Assembly (NCBI GenBank): GCA_013115125.1
Contig: JABANN010000465.1
Coordinates: 1-27,456, forward strand
Length of the DNA stretch: 27,456 nt
Source of the DNA: Perkinsus olseni
Taxonomy: Eukaryota; Perkinsozoa; Perkinsida
Direction: 5' to 3'
The notes beneath the pieces were generated by a model. It was not told the DNA's origin and made no database searches. It saw only the letters and a program-made list of their open reading frames with translations. Positions 11,060-21,596 of this stretch are shown here, piece after piece; positions within the stretch are counted from its first letter, which is position 1; the number at the start of each line of letters is the position of its first letter. The translations under genes and the position numbers were made by a program.

Positions 11060-12921
11060 ATGGACTCTGGCGGCGGTCTCTACTCCCGGACACCCTTCAC
11101 GTCGTCATCATCATCTCGAACTACACAGGACTCCTCAGCGGCGGCCTACTACCACTACTCAAACGCAGTGAAACCTTCCCTCTCTAATACCCCCATGCTG
11201 CCCGGCAGCCCTGAAGGCAATGGATCATCGTCGATACACGGCGATGGGCGCTATAGTGATTCCGGCGGTGGCGGTTCTGACTCTGACAGAAGAACCTCTC
11301 GACCGAGCAGTGAGGGCCGATCGGGCGGACGACCTGCGCACTATGAAGGTTTTGGATACCAACCACAACACTCAGGTCATTACTACTACGACGAAGGCCC
11401 TCGTGAACCTTCCCACGGGTATCCATTGCGGGCCGAGCCAGGGTACCCGAACCACTACTACTACGACACTCCACAGAGGGCCTCCAGTGACCGTGGACGA
11501 CCCTACCATTCCCCACCTCCCCGGCAACGGCCTCTAGATTTCGGCATGTACGACCGCCAGATGCCTATCCCCTTTCCGGGCTATCGGGCTCCAGTTGCCG
11601 CTGGTGCCTTCTACGGTATGGGTCGGGAAAGTGACGGTTTGGAAGAGATCGAGAGGGCTGCTGAACGGCGCATGCAGGCGTTTGCAGCGGCGGTTGCCCC
11701 TACACAGCGACCGCAGCACCGACTTCCCGGCAGCGCCTCTATGCTTAAAATGTTCCGAGTGTACCTCGAGAAGCAGGGTGATGATTCCAAGCTTGGTGCT
11801 GTCCTCGTTCAAAAGTCTCTGCCTGCAGTGAGCGATGACGAGTACGGCGCTGGGCTTCGAGTGAAGACTGTTATGGAAGCTGAGGAGATAGGCGAGATTG
11901 GCATGGTAGGTGCTTGGATAGGAGATGCCCAGTCATTCACGTTCTTTTATCAGCTGGCACGATGGAATGGTAGAGCTCGGGAGATGGATCGCGACATTAG
12001 AGTTGGCGATGTTATTGTTGCCGTTGTGGACGGCACGCCGGTGGATACGCTCGGCCCGAAAGCTTCGCCCGAAAAATTAATGGATAAATTGAAAGTAGTG
12101 ACCGCCTTGAGCTCGGCGTGGTTCATTTTGCAGTTTCAGCATTGTCTCAAATGCAACTCTCTTACCATACTGGACGTACTACGCGAGGTACCGCCTCTGG
12201 AGGTGAGCCACGATTTGTTGAAGGAGTGGTATGCATTTGCGCTGCATAATCGCTCAGGCTTGTGACTGGCCGCAGACTCAGCAGACCATGGTGAATTGTC
12301 TTGAGAGTATGGAGCAAAATCTCGAGCAGAGGAGAGATCAGGCGATGACTTGGTTCGTCGGGAACGTAGCGCCGGTCATACTGTCCCCTTCGAGCCAGCT
12401 ATGGTAAGCTCAGAATCCTGCCGGTAGAGTTACTCCAGATTATACCTTAGTGTACTTATCTGAACTGTTCCCGCACGATGTCACGTGATATTCGATCATA
12501 CCCGTTTTCGCCTGCTTGCACCCGCTTGCCCTCGATTCTACACATCGTTCGTTCTCCAGTACCATTGCTCGGTCACTATGCTCCAACTAGCACGGGAGGC
12601 TCTTTTCTATGCCTCCTCAGGTGCCCTCTGTGCGAATGTAAACAGCAATCTCTCGGCGAGTACCTCCATCACTTTGAATCGACGGGGCACCATGAGAAGA
12701 GGATATCGACCTCATCAAAGTACGACAGTCGTTGGGCCAAGTGAGTTCAGCAACTACTCCTCGTCGTCCTCCTCTTCGTGCATCATAACTTCAGGCTCCC
12801 GCTTGGTGTCAGTGACCACTATTGGTTCGAGTACTGTTACGGCTTCACTTCGATCGTCGATCCTGCCGAGCTCGATCCCTATGCGGAGTTCTGCGAGTAC
12901 ACTCCTACAATAGAGGACTAG
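11060..12921 (+). CDS. PDZ-like domain plus C2H2 zinc finger protein
   Basis: Four exons: 11060-12202, 12258-12403, 12621-12740, 12795-12921; phases agree; 511 residues. The ATG is the first after an in-frame TAG at 11042. Residues 1-200 are low complexity, rich in Ser/Gly/Pro/Tyr with HYYYDEGP and NHYYYDTP repeats. At about 230-360 there is a PDZ-like unit: GAVLVQKSL, AGLRVKTVMEAEEIGEIGMV, the carboxylate-loop-to-strand piece DIRVGDVIVAVVDGTPVDTL, a helix, and WFILQFQ. A helical segment with MEQNLEQRRDQAMTWFVGN follows. Exon 3 encodes a C2H2 finger, WCPLCECKQQSLGEYLHHFE then STGH (CxxC, then HxxxxxH as in RNA-binding C2H2 types). The C terminus is acidic and aromatic. The 217-nt intron before the finger is supported by a pyrimidine-rich acceptor and by phase. 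Role unknown; a scaffold is plausible. Confidence 0.75.
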
Positions 12922-12989
12922 ACCGCTGTGATTGTTTCCCTACGTTAACTTGACGAGTGCTTCTCCTGTCTTTGTGGTGTCAGTGTGAG

Positions 12990-13052
12990 TATGGGCTTGA
13001 ATTCCGAGTGTACTATTAGTTTCTATGGACTAATTCCATTTTTTCTGATTAG
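12990..13052 (+). promoter_or_regulatory. Possible 5' splice acceptor upstream of the C10 gene
   Basis: ACTAATTCC followed by a T-rich tract and CTGATTAG at 13052 looks like a branch site, pyrimidine tract and acceptor, 72 bp before the ATG at 13125, with no coding donor upstream. It could accept a spliced leader or end a 5' UTR intron. The gap 12922-13124 holds no other feature. Confidence 0.3.
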
Positions 13053-13124
13053 ACGTGTTGTTTTCGTCTGAGTGACGAACATCCATCAGTTTCTTTACTC
13101 GACTGTTCTTCTTCCTCCACCACC

Positions 13125-13778
13125 ATGTCCTCTCCTGTACCGACCCCCAAGCTTACCTTGGAACAATCTCGAGAAGCCATCCAAGTTGTCATATCTAAGG
13201 TACGGGAACCTGCCAACCGGAAGCGGTTCGAAGGTGAGCATGGAGTGCCTTCGTCTTGGTCTGTCTCGTCGCTGCTTCTCCAGTGTGAGGGAATCGAAAA
13301 TTAGTTGAGTATCTCTTTTGAAGTCGTCAGTGCTCGCTTCCCGGGTTAATCGTGCACACCGCAGCAGTTTCGCTGGTCCGGTTTGGAGTGATTGTCAGGT
13401 ATAGTGACCGAGCTCGAGAAGGAGCAGGACCCTGTCGCAAAGATGCAGAAGAGGATGACCGTGCTCTTGCCGGCTGTCCAGGAGGTTCTTGGTGATGCAA
13501 TCAAACACTATGGTAAGCCTTGTCTCTAACGGACACTCTCGCTCAAGTGATGTCGCTCAAGGCTTCGAGACCGACTCCCAGTCCATCATGAACGGCGTCA
13601 TGCAATTACAAGCGTTTTCTGTGACCGACCCTGTTGTGGCTAACGGGATGAATAAGGTAGGAGCGACGGTCAGCAGCTCGGGCTGGTTTGAATGGTGTTT
13701 TAGGTCATGAGAGCGATGGGTGGAGATTTCTCAGCGATCCTCGAAGAGGATGATGATGAATGCGAAGAGGTTGAATAA
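13125..13778 (+). CDS. Protein C10 (C12orf57/GRCC10) family homologue
   Basis: Small conserved cytoplasmic protein of uncertain biochemical role, widespread in eukaryotes. Four exons: 13125-13233, 13399-13512, 13562-13656, 13704-13778, introns 165, 49 and 47 nt; 130 residues against about 126 in animals. The frame gives LTLEQSREAIQVVISKV, EPANRKRFE, KMQKRMTVLLPAVQEVLGD, AIKHYGFETDSQSIMNGVM, DPVVANGMNKVMRAMGGDF, matching the family pattern (EQAK...VI, DMGKMLQFVLPVATQIQQEVI, KAYGF..DGEG, DPEIASL). It ends in an acidic run EEDDDECEEVE before TAA. ATG 13125 lies in CACCATGT and is the first in frame. Confidence 0.93.
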
Positions 13779-14562
13779 AAGAACGAGTTTCTAGAACCCT
13801 CTCCGACTAGATACCGTATACACTGCAAGTTCTTCAACGTCTTTGTCGCGTTTCTTGAAAGTGTAAGCTTTCGATTTGATTTTTATATATGTTTTTCTCC
13901 ATGCTTGATTACCCCGTATGCCAAGTTTCAGACCCCCAATCGCAATAAATTGGAAGAAATGAGGAAAAAACGCGATGTGATATAATTTTGTGGAAGGGTT
14001 TAGTTCCCTGTGCGCCGGATGAGTGTGAAACTCGGCACCTACACTGTATTGTGAAACTATGGGGTGGAACCTTTAACCTCTCATTATATAACTCCCTCTT
14101 GACTGGCAAAGCTCACGTAACCTCCAATATAGTTGGAGCTGCTGATTCATGGCTTCGGTCCCGTGGTAATGACTGTTACACAAGCCCTGTCGTCCTCAGT
14201 TGGCTCAGAGTAAGCAAGCCCTTGTTGTTCTGGTCTAGCCAAGCAAGTTTGCCGCCGCGGGAGGTGCGTCAATCTCCCCCTTGAATTCAATATTTTTATT
14301 TGTTTTCTTCCTGTGATTGAAGATGGCCAATCTTCCTCCCTAAACCCAATTTTTTTGACCTCTTGTGTCCGCCTCGAGGGATGCATCGCGAAGATGATGA
14401 CCTCATCACTTTCCCTCACTAACGGAAGGGGATCAGATATGACGTAAGTCCCCCCCCCTATTTAGAAACTCAAGTCTTCCTCATTACATGTGTAACGAAG
14501 CTGTTTACATAGACATTCATAGTCGTGTAACACTTATATTTACTTGAATAATGGGTATACGA
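13779..14562. other. Convergent intergenic region
   Basis: Lies between the 3' ends of the plus-strand C10 gene and the minus-strand sterol methyltransferase gene. It is more AT-rich than its surroundings, with TTTTTATATATGTTTTTC at 13879 and T-rich stretches near 14290 and 14350, plus a run of nine C at 14451. Short open frames occur but none shows coding character. It probably carries the two 3' ends and poly(A) signals, although no canonical AATAAA stands out in a convincing position. Confidence 0.5.
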
Positions 14563-16355
14563 TTATATCTTCTCCGCAAGTACGAAATATCTGCGAGAAA
14601 TACTGTACCGATATCAACAGGACGCAACACACAGGACCACAGAGGACCACACAGGCCTCAGCTTACGTAGGCGTGAAGATTCCAGATCTTCCTCCATCGA
14701 CGAGTCCTTCCGCGCCGTGGGCCAGCATCTTAGCAGTCCCAGACGCACCCTTGGGAGCGATACGAAGAATCTCAAGTAGAGCAACAAAGGCGCTGAGAAA
14801 GTTGAGAGTGATACGGCAGGGATGATGAACGGTTTATCACTTATTGAATGCACGGCCCAGTGTGGACATTTGCATGCCTTGCAAGGACCATGGGTCTGAA
14901 CACATTGCGGAAAGCGCTTTCGCCGTCAACAACGACCTAGCTGCGAGGCTTACTCGCGAGAGGTTCATACCACGGGATGTCCCTCTCGCCGTTGATGGTC
15001 TTGGCAGAATCGCACATATCATAATCTTCAATGACTTTGAAACCAACACTCTTCAGCTGTTTGACCACATCTTTAGCGGGTATTACATTGGCGATACCTA
15101 CAACGCGCCGCGCTAACTTGAGCATCCGTTAGATCGCTCCCACCATTTCCCCTTTCAATTGCCCTCTTCACCTTCTGGTGCCATGGATCTTTCGGGTTGT
15201 ATCTACACGCGAATGTCGGACTCAAGCGAGCTCCCCGCACGATGTCGCCTACTTGTCGGTCATGGCCCACTCGTAGGTGAGCAGCTTGCCTCCTTTCTTC
15301 AGAGCTTTGAACGCCTCCGTGAATGTCGGTACACGATCGGGGGTGTGCACGGATGATTCACAGTAATACCTGATACGAACGTATCACTTTATTGAGAAAT
15401 GGCGAATGCCTTACACCGCATCAAGGCTTCCCGGTTCGAAAACCTTAGGCACGATCTCAGTGAAGTCACCCTGTACATAATGGCATCGATCCTTCATCCA
15501 CTGGGATAGTGGACGGGTGTGACGCTTCGCCCTCTCGACCTGACCAGCAGGCGCTTGCTGATACTTCCCCCTTATCACGATGGTAGCATGCGAGAAGTAC
15601 ATAAAGGGACAGAGCCGGTCGTCAGCAGTGGTGCTCACCTGATATTGGTTGATGGTCACCCCAGTGACGGTGGCACCACAGAACCTAGGACACCAACGGA
15701 GAGGAATCTACATCCCATCCTGTGAGTGACGGTTGGCTAGTCGGAGCAGTCGGACGGTATCCAGAAGTTGCCACGTACCCAACAACAGACCTCAAGGGGC
15801 CTCCCACCCCCATACCGAGGTCTCCGACTTTCATCCCATCCTTCAACCCTAGCTTGAGGGCAATAAGATGCCTGAGAGGCGACTGAGGCCCCGCTCGTCT
15901 AACAACGAAACGCACTGAACTCACTCAAGCCTGGCTATGGAGGCCTCCCTTGTTTCTGATCTTCTGCGGGGTGCGAAGTGGAAACTCTGGCCCCAACCAT
16001 ACTCGTAGAAATCAGTGGCGATTTTGTAGTACCTAGACGAAGAAGAAGCGACGAAGGGGAACGATGAACAGCGCACTCGTCTGTGCAGGCTTTATCATCA
16101 TGCGAGAGTGTGCTTGCTTCGGGCTTGCCCTCGAACTTAGAATCATAAGATTCGAAAATACTTCCTCGATCGTGGCCTGAACAGAATGAACGATGAGCCG
16201 GCAGTGGCGAGAGAATATCTTGAAGAGGTGGTGGGCTTACTAATTATAGCCATGATGCTGTCGCTGCTTCGGATAACGGGACCGAGGAAAACGGCAGCGA
16301 CGAGGACGAAAATTGTCCCAGCAGCCCATAAGGGAGCGGACTCGAGAGAGAACAT
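14563..16355 (-). CDS. ERG6: Sterol 24-C-methyltransferase
   Basis: SAM-dependent enzyme that adds the C-24 methyl to the sterol side chain (ergosterol/phytosterol type). Twelve exons (minus): 16355-16241, 16176-16077, 16032-15925, 15871-15779, 15684-15639, 15539-15415, 15369-15253, 15202-15144, 15097-14954, 14895-14841, 14792-14667, 14590-14563. All phases fit; 371 residues, the family's length. An N-terminal hydrophobic anchor ([16 protein letters not shown]) suggests ER membrane. Sterol-binding signature: [22 protein letters not shown] motif [16 protein letters not shown]. Then [50 protein letters not shown], and a C-terminal methyltransferase region ([18 protein letters not shown]). The usual LDVGCGVGGP motif I is here [10 protein letters not shown], with Cys to Met and Leu to Gly. 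The start is the first ATG after an in-frame stop. Confidence 0.97.
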
Positions 16356-16601
16356 GATCGAGAACAGATCAGGCTGGAGAAACCAGGCGATTAGTAGAGG
16401 GGAAGTGAACGAGTTTCGAGGGCTCTGGGGGGCTCGGAAAGGTATTCAACGTAGGGTGCTCGCGGGATGGTAAAGTGAGGTTCTCGAAGACGAAACGAAT
16501 CTTCACTGTGCGCTACCTGGCACGCGCGGTTATCAGATCCTCTACCCAAATCTAAGCTTGCCACGGCGGTTCTCAAGCAGGTGATGTCGACGCCTTTCAA
16601 C

Positions 16602-17103
16602 TCAACTTAGAGATCTCAGAATGAGCATCAGAAACTGCTGCAATTTGATGGTGGTCCTAAGCCAACGTCTGAACCGTCGTTCAATGGCAGTGCTGCCCTA
16701 TCAAGATGAAAGAACATGGGCAACAGATATGCTGACGGGCCATTCCGGCAATTCGAGCTCGGCCTTAGAGAGCCCACCAAGCAATTTCAGGAGGCCTTCT
16801 AAGTTGATCAACGCAAGTCCATTCGGATGCGGCCAACGGTCCCATCATGAAGCGTCGGTGCTTTCACGAGGTCGAGAGGTCCCTTCGAGCTCCCATGCCC
16901 GCTCGGCCGGGTGCCGAGTAACAATCGTGATGATCCCCGTGATGGGACTCGACTGCACCCAGGTGTGTATCTTCTTTGGAAGGGAAGTGAGTACGTAGTC
17001 GCTTTGCCTGGAGATGCCGGCGCTCCCCATGAAGTTGTGACCCCTCAAGCCCCCCGAGCATCATGACTTCAGCTCGATAATGCTTGACCGATGAGACGCC
17101 CAT
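16602..17103 (-). CDS. Small unrecognised protein, four short exons
   Basis: Not recognised with confidence. Best model: 17103-17042, 17007-16868, 16798-16737, 16697-16602; phases agree; 119 residues; introns 34, 69 and 39 nt. ATG 17103 follows an in-frame TAA and lies 42 bp from the CDC73 stop. The middle exon reads QSDYVLTSLPKKIHTWVQ, then ITGIITIVTRHPAERAWELE. That layout (helix, strand, Glu-x-x-Trp strand) faintly resembles the centre of HORMA/MAD2 proteins, but the MAD2 N terminus and safety-belt region are not visible, so I do not assign it. The C-terminal part is helical and basic (ERRFRRWLRTTIKLQQFL). An extra open frame at 16600-16391 could be a further exon. A stretch of about 245 bp then separates it from the methyltransferase start. 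Confidence 0.4.
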
Positions 17104-17145
17104 CCGACGTTAAGAACACAACATCAGCCGGAGGAAGTGGTGATA

Positions 17146-18679
17146 TCACAGTCTCGGTCCGTTGGCGAATCGACGAACTTTGGGCTGTGCAAGGAAGGCC
17201 TCCACGTCCCGCCAGAATGCGGCCTGATGATGATGATCAGAAAATGATGATCCTCTCCATGACGTCCCCCCTTCGCAGTCAACAACACCTGAACCGCGGC
17301 ATCGGTATGGCGCTGATTCTTCTTCAACTTCAACGTTTTCACGTTCCAAGTACCGCCAACCGTCTGGGGATCCGCCACATCATCCTCGTATCTACACAAC
17401 TCGCCCTGTGCATGGTTCAACCTATGATACCACTCCCTCACCGTATGCTAACTCCCAAGACACTATGGAAGAGGTCTGCCTCAGACTTGAAGGGCCAGTG
17501 CTTCAACTGCCATCTCTTACCATCCAGGATGATCGCCACGCACGACTTCCAATCATTCCTACCAACAAGGCCAATATCAATAGACAGTCTGTAATAACCA
17601 CGATGGGAGGAGGAGGGGGCCACTACGCCACATGGCACCAGCAGCAGCAAGCAAGCGAACGCTTCAACTGCTCGGCCGCCGTCATCGCGCCATCAAGTGG
17701 CCGCACCGGCCTCCTCTTTGCATGTGTTACTCTTCAACCAACAGTAAGGAGTGGGAGGGGAGGAGGGCTTCCTCCAAGGCACAAGGCCAGCAGCACGAAT
17801 GATTGATTCCATCATCAGCAGACACAGCTTATCATCACTTTCGGAATGTGGTGACACTGTCGACGATCCTGAACTCCCAGGTGAAGCCTCCGATCTTCTT
17901 GCTGAACGTCACCGGGCCTTCTGGTCGAGCCATCCTCCCTACATGACGTCATCATCATAACAATAACAACGACCCTCGTCGCAGGGCTCACTCGGGTCTG
18001 GTTCCTGATACACGCCTTCTTCAAGGAACTTCTTCGCATTGAGGATGTTGATGCGGGAAGCACTGCTGCTGATTGAAGGCACAACCTATACCACACCAAA
18101 CGCAAACAATGATCCCCAGCGTGACGACCGTCAAAGGCTCACTATAGTGGGTTTGAACTTCTTCTGCGCGATGTCGTTGATCTCCTCAATCAACGGTCGC
18201 GCCTTCGGGACCGATGCATGGGGAACCGACGACAAGTGGCTCCGAGGCCGCTTCTTCGCCGGATTCTCGTCGTCTTGCATCGCCCCTCTGGTGCCCTTCC
18301 GTGATGGGCCTGCTCCCAGCAGCTGCGTGGCAGTCACCGAATACTCAAACCCTTGCCTGCTGTTGCTGCCGAGTTTTGCTGTATATGATGAGTTTGCTTC
18401 TCCTTCAACTTCTCTGGTGACAGTCGAGCACGGTGACCGAGAAAGATCTCCACAGAGGGCAGGTCCTCCGTCGAGAGCCCCAGCTCCTCACGACCGTACC
18501 GGACGGCCAAGTCTTGCTTCACGTCCTGACATGTAACGTGTGCCTCTCAGCCGTACTCCGAAAAGGCCCACCCTATTAGTGAGGATGCGCCGGCCATTGC
18601 TCTGCAACTCCGCCTCGTATTTCCGTAGAACGCTCAGCTTAACAGGAGCCTTCATCCATTCCGGTGTGTGCCCTGCCAT
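17146..18679 (-). CDS. CDC73: CDC73/parafibromin, PAF1 complex subunit
   Basis: Nuclear subunit of the PAF1 complex, which accompanies RNA polymerase II in elongation and histone modification. Exons (minus): 18679-18572, 18525-18351, 18309-18143, 18085-17992, 17938-17839, 17558-17453, 17405-17289, 17223-17146; phases agree; 314 residues, shorter than yeast (393) or human (531). The C-terminal Ras-like domain is clear: PTIVVPSISSSASRINILNA then KKFLEEGVY, GFTWEFRIVDSV, NDWKSCVAIILDGKRWQLKH, WPFKSEADLF, GGTWNVKTLKLKK, and a final FWRDVEAFLAQ. The N-terminal domain is reduced and divergent: KLSVLRKYEAEL (human LSVLRQY) and LPSVEIFLGHRARLSPEKL. A basic linker (AKKRPRS) may be a nuclear signal. 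The intron after exon 2 (41 nt, or 35 nt with another donor) is uncertain, and one intron is 280 nt. Confidence 0.85.
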
Positions 18680-18986
18680 CACCACGCTCAAGGACAGCAA
18701 CTACTATGAGCATCACCATCATCAGGCTCCGCACAACTCCAACGCAAGCCTTCCAGACTGACCATAAGTAGTAATAGCATCATCAGTGCTTTCAAGTGTA
18801 TCAGTTTGTAACCGCATCAGGTTGCAGTAGCTGCAATAGCGGCCCTCACGCGGGTCAAAAAACTATGAACAGGACAGCCGGCGGGCCTCAGACAGCCGGC
18901 ACGGCGGAAGTGGTAGGAGGCAACTGTACGAGGTAAACTCTCGGAAGGGTACACAGAGAGGGCAGTACAAAAGACAGGGCCTATCA
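18680..18986. other. Intergenic stretch, no feature seen
   Basis: About 300 bp between two minus-strand genes. No coding frame with plausible composition or splice support was found. It includes a 17-base near-direct repeat, CAGCCGGCGGGCCTCAGA then CAGCCGGCACGG at about 18876-18904. Confidence 0.4.
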
Positions 18987-19218
18987 TCAATATCCCAGCA
19001 TAAACCGCTCGAGCTCGGCCTCGCCACGGGCTGCTGCCCGCTTCTCTCTGTCGGACTTCTGCTCACCCCGACCAACATTACCTTTTCGGTGATACCTTAT
19101 CTTGCCATCTACACTCTTGCAGGGGTTAGCAGCCGTGATGAAAGCAAAGCATCCAGAGGTTGGCTCTGGTGCATGCTGGCGCCGCTCTGGGCGGCTTCCA
19201 GTTTCCGCTGTACTCCGC

Positions 19219-19254
<36 letters not shown>

Positions 19255-19412
19255 TTCTTGTTTTCTTCGAAGTCATCAGCCGGTTCGGAAATTATGGTGC
19301 GAGCTTTGGGCTGCGGCCAGAGTTTCCGACAGACCTTTAAAATGATAACGGTGAGAACTGTCGTTAGTATGGGTCGAAGCCACTCGCTCTCTAGCAGCAG
19401 CAAGGCATGCAT
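18987..19412 (-). CDS. Hypothetical single-pass membrane protein with polyglutamine tract
   Basis: Single open frame of 141 codons from ATG 19412 to TGA 18987. The N terminus is a hydrophobic anchor, WLRPILTTVLTVIILKV, followed at once by basic residues (CRKLWPQPKAR), as in a signal-anchor protein with a cytoplasmic C terminus. Then comes an acidic patch (EPADDFEENKKE), a run of about 12 Gln from CAG repeats, a Pro/Arg/Ser-rich part, and a charged helical end (KSDREKRAAARGEAELERF). No family recognised. An alternative frame across the first 100 bases could be spliced to the gene upstream, so the exact start is not firm. Confidence 0.45.
19221..19252. repeat. (CTG)n microsatellite coding for polyglutamine
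   Basis: About ten to eleven uninterrupted CTG units; the minus strand reads CAG and encodes the Gln run of the membrane protein at 18987-19412. Confidence 0.95.
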
Positions 19413-19507
19413 TAGAACCAAGACGACAACAACAACAATGATAGTAGGCTACTACATGGAGAGAATTAGGCCAATGAATGCCCACAGCCACCTACGGCGA
19501 GGGAGTA

Positions 19508-20072
19508 TCAGAGATCGTGAAAGGGAGTGCCCCTATTCAACAAACAATTGAAGTGCAGAGCATATAGAACCCCAACATGACTCCCTTGACCACCTCTATC
19601 CAACCGGTTAAGTCCGACTACCCCTGCCGATGCCCCAGACAGGATCGATGGACTCAACAGATGATAACAATACTGATGGACAACAAGCATGGTAAATCAT
19701 CGGCCGTAGCAAAGGGTTGAACTGAAAACTCGAGGGGCTGCTGCCTCGTAATGTTCTTGGGTCTTGCAGGATACATTGCCGCGACGTGTCCAACCTGAGG
19801 TACCGTAATTTCGCACATTCCGAGAGCCGCGAACGGGCAGTGTAGGCCAGTAGTCGAGCTACCGATCCGGAGGCATTGCCTATCGAGCCGCCGAAGCTCG
19901 TGCAGCTCGACAGGTAAGCAACAGGCAAATCCCAGCAGTTCCCTCGGATGGGAGGACCCGTCCCCACAGCAGTCCTCTCACCTTTCCTCAGCCTCCCAGA
20001 GTCGTATACACTTGAGAAATGCACTTCCCTCTGAGGAGGCCGAGCCCCGTTGTTCAATGGCAGGAGACCATC
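19508..20072 (-). CDS. Unrecognised gene, three exons resolved, 5' end uncertain
   Basis: Exons that join in phase: 20072-19982, 19942-19674, 19623-19508 (stop TGA). The frame has good composition: AIEQRGSASSEGSAFLKCIR then LWEAEERELLGFACCLPVE, LHELRRLDRQCLRIGSSTTG, VGHVAAMYPARPKNIT, FSVQPFATADDLPCLL, and LNRLDRGGQGSHVGVLYA at the end. It is Cys-rich in the middle. No in-frame ATG lies in the first exon, so a further 5' exon must lie upstream, near or within the trinucleotide repeat at 20125-20167. A 39-nt intron separates exons 1 and 2. No family recognised; it sits between other tightly spaced minus-strand genes. Confidence 0.4.
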
Positions 20073-20124
20073 CTGTGACTTGGGTAGTGAGGGGTAGGCG
20101 AAGCTACCATACCTACACCACTAC

Positions 20125-20167
<43 letters not shown>
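20125..20167. repeat. (GAT)n microsatellite
   Basis: About fourteen GAT units between the stop of the TMEM231-like gene and the first resolved exon of the gene at 19508-20072. Long Met or Ile readings across it are artefacts of the repeat. Confidence 0.97.
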
Positions 20168-20168
<1 letters not shown>

Positions 20169-20176
20169 CCGAATCA

Positions 20177-21596
20177 TCAACAGCCGTCAACGGGTGATTG
20201 TGCCATGAAACACAAACCTCTGTCACTCAAACTCATCAACAGTAGCGATACAAATATGCTCATTTTCCACATTTCTCGATTTACGTTTTCTGCCGACCAA
20301 GTTGATCCACCCGTGCAACCCATGAGTGATAAGATTCTCACCTGAAATTGGTAGTGGTATAATGTTGCATCTGATGATGATATCCTGCGCCATCGCCGGG
20401 GCACTCGACCAGAGTTGGTATTGTCGGTTCGCTGTATACTCCGCCTCGGGCAAGACTGCAGTAGCCTGAAGGAGACCCAAAGATGGGAAGACGTTGCTCT
20501 CAGAACAAGCCTGTTACTGGAAGGATCAGCAATCTCATGCGAATGTTGAAGCCGCTTCGCTCCGCTGCTCTTTGCCCGCAGTCGTGCCAAACGGCCAACG
20601 TCTACGAACTTACGGTGTCGAGCATCGTTCTGCGCGTGCTGAAGAATCGGAGTATTTCGCACAACACTACCGCGGAGCGTCGAAGCAGACGACCCCACTC
20701 GTGTAAAGGTGAGCGTCGGTCGTTCGTGTCTTATAACCTCTCTGTCAACCCTTCTCCTTCCTCCCACTGACAGACAACCGCTCAACCGCCACCCGAAGGC
20801 GCAGGCGCATACAACAAACGAGTCCAATAACAAGCAGCTTCACGAAGAATAGTACAACGGGGAAGATACGGCCCTTCCTGCGGCGATCGAGGGGATCCAA
20901 CAGAGGATAATTAGGCTACGATTGGGTCGGAGGAGTGGCAGACAGGGGAAGAGTGCCGAGGGTACAAGTGCAAGGGGCCATTGATAGCGAGACGGTCTTC
21001 AGATTGCCCCGAACAATGCTCCCGATGGCGAGCTTCGACTGAGGACTTTCCGTAAAGACCAAAAATTTGTCGTAAGAAATGCTCCCGAGGGATCATCGGA
21101 GAAGGCGCACCGGAGATGAGTATTACTCGAAACTTTTGCAGCTACTGCACTCTCCGCAGTCCACAGGTTGGAGAATAGATGAGCACTCACTCGGGCCCCT
21201 CGGTTGGCAATAGAATCGGATGGCAACCTGAGGACTGACCAGTAGCTGGAGAAGAGTCCTTTCCCTACAACGACCCCAATCACAGAGCTGAGTTCATGGT
21301 TTTTGTTCTAAGCAGTAGGGATTGGAGCGTGGGGCGGTGCGTGACCATCAAACGCCGAATGGGATCTACTCCACGTCTCAACGGGATCAGATCGTCCAAT
21401 CTCTACAAGAATGATTTTGCAGTGAAAGCAACGAGCTAGAAACTGAAGTCGGATGATTGAAGTTCTACATTTGCCGAGATCATCCTTAACGACCACGAGA
21501 AACTGAGTAATACCTCGCACCGCAGGAGGCCCTGCCATCAACAGGCGTCCAGAAGGCAGATGTCGTCTTCTCGCGGCGGTCACAACGTGCTGCCAT
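20177..21596 (-). CDS. Possible TMEM231-like transition-zone membrane protein
   Basis: Eight exons in consistent phase (minus): 21596-21514, 21464-21407, 21307-21191, 21141-20920, 20877-20813, 20741-20614, 20455-20342, 20289-20177; 299 residues (human TMEM231 has 316). TMEM231 belongs to the MKS/B9 complex at the ciliary gate. The resemblance is weak and from memory: EDRLAINGPLHLYPRH against QLYVNGDLRLQQKQ; then YQLWSSAPAMAQDIIIRCNI followed by MWKMSIFVSLLLMSL, which parallels the Trp...Ile-Ile-Arg strand and the C-terminal Trp-Glu-Met and membrane helix of TMEM231. The expected N-terminal membrane helix is not seen. The second-exon donor (21407) is a choice among several, and one intron is 158 nt. 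Coding status is fairly good; the family assignment is tentative. Confidence 0.4.

Noticed and set aside
11184-11831. Several open frames opposite to or overlapping exon 1 of the PDZ-like gene
   Set aside because: The plus-strand frame of 401 codons has coherent composition and domain content; the others are shadows.
19102-19551. Plus-strand open frames rich in Cys, Leu or Ala over the CTG repeat
   Set aside because: They are shadows of the CAG-encoded Gln tract on the minus strand.
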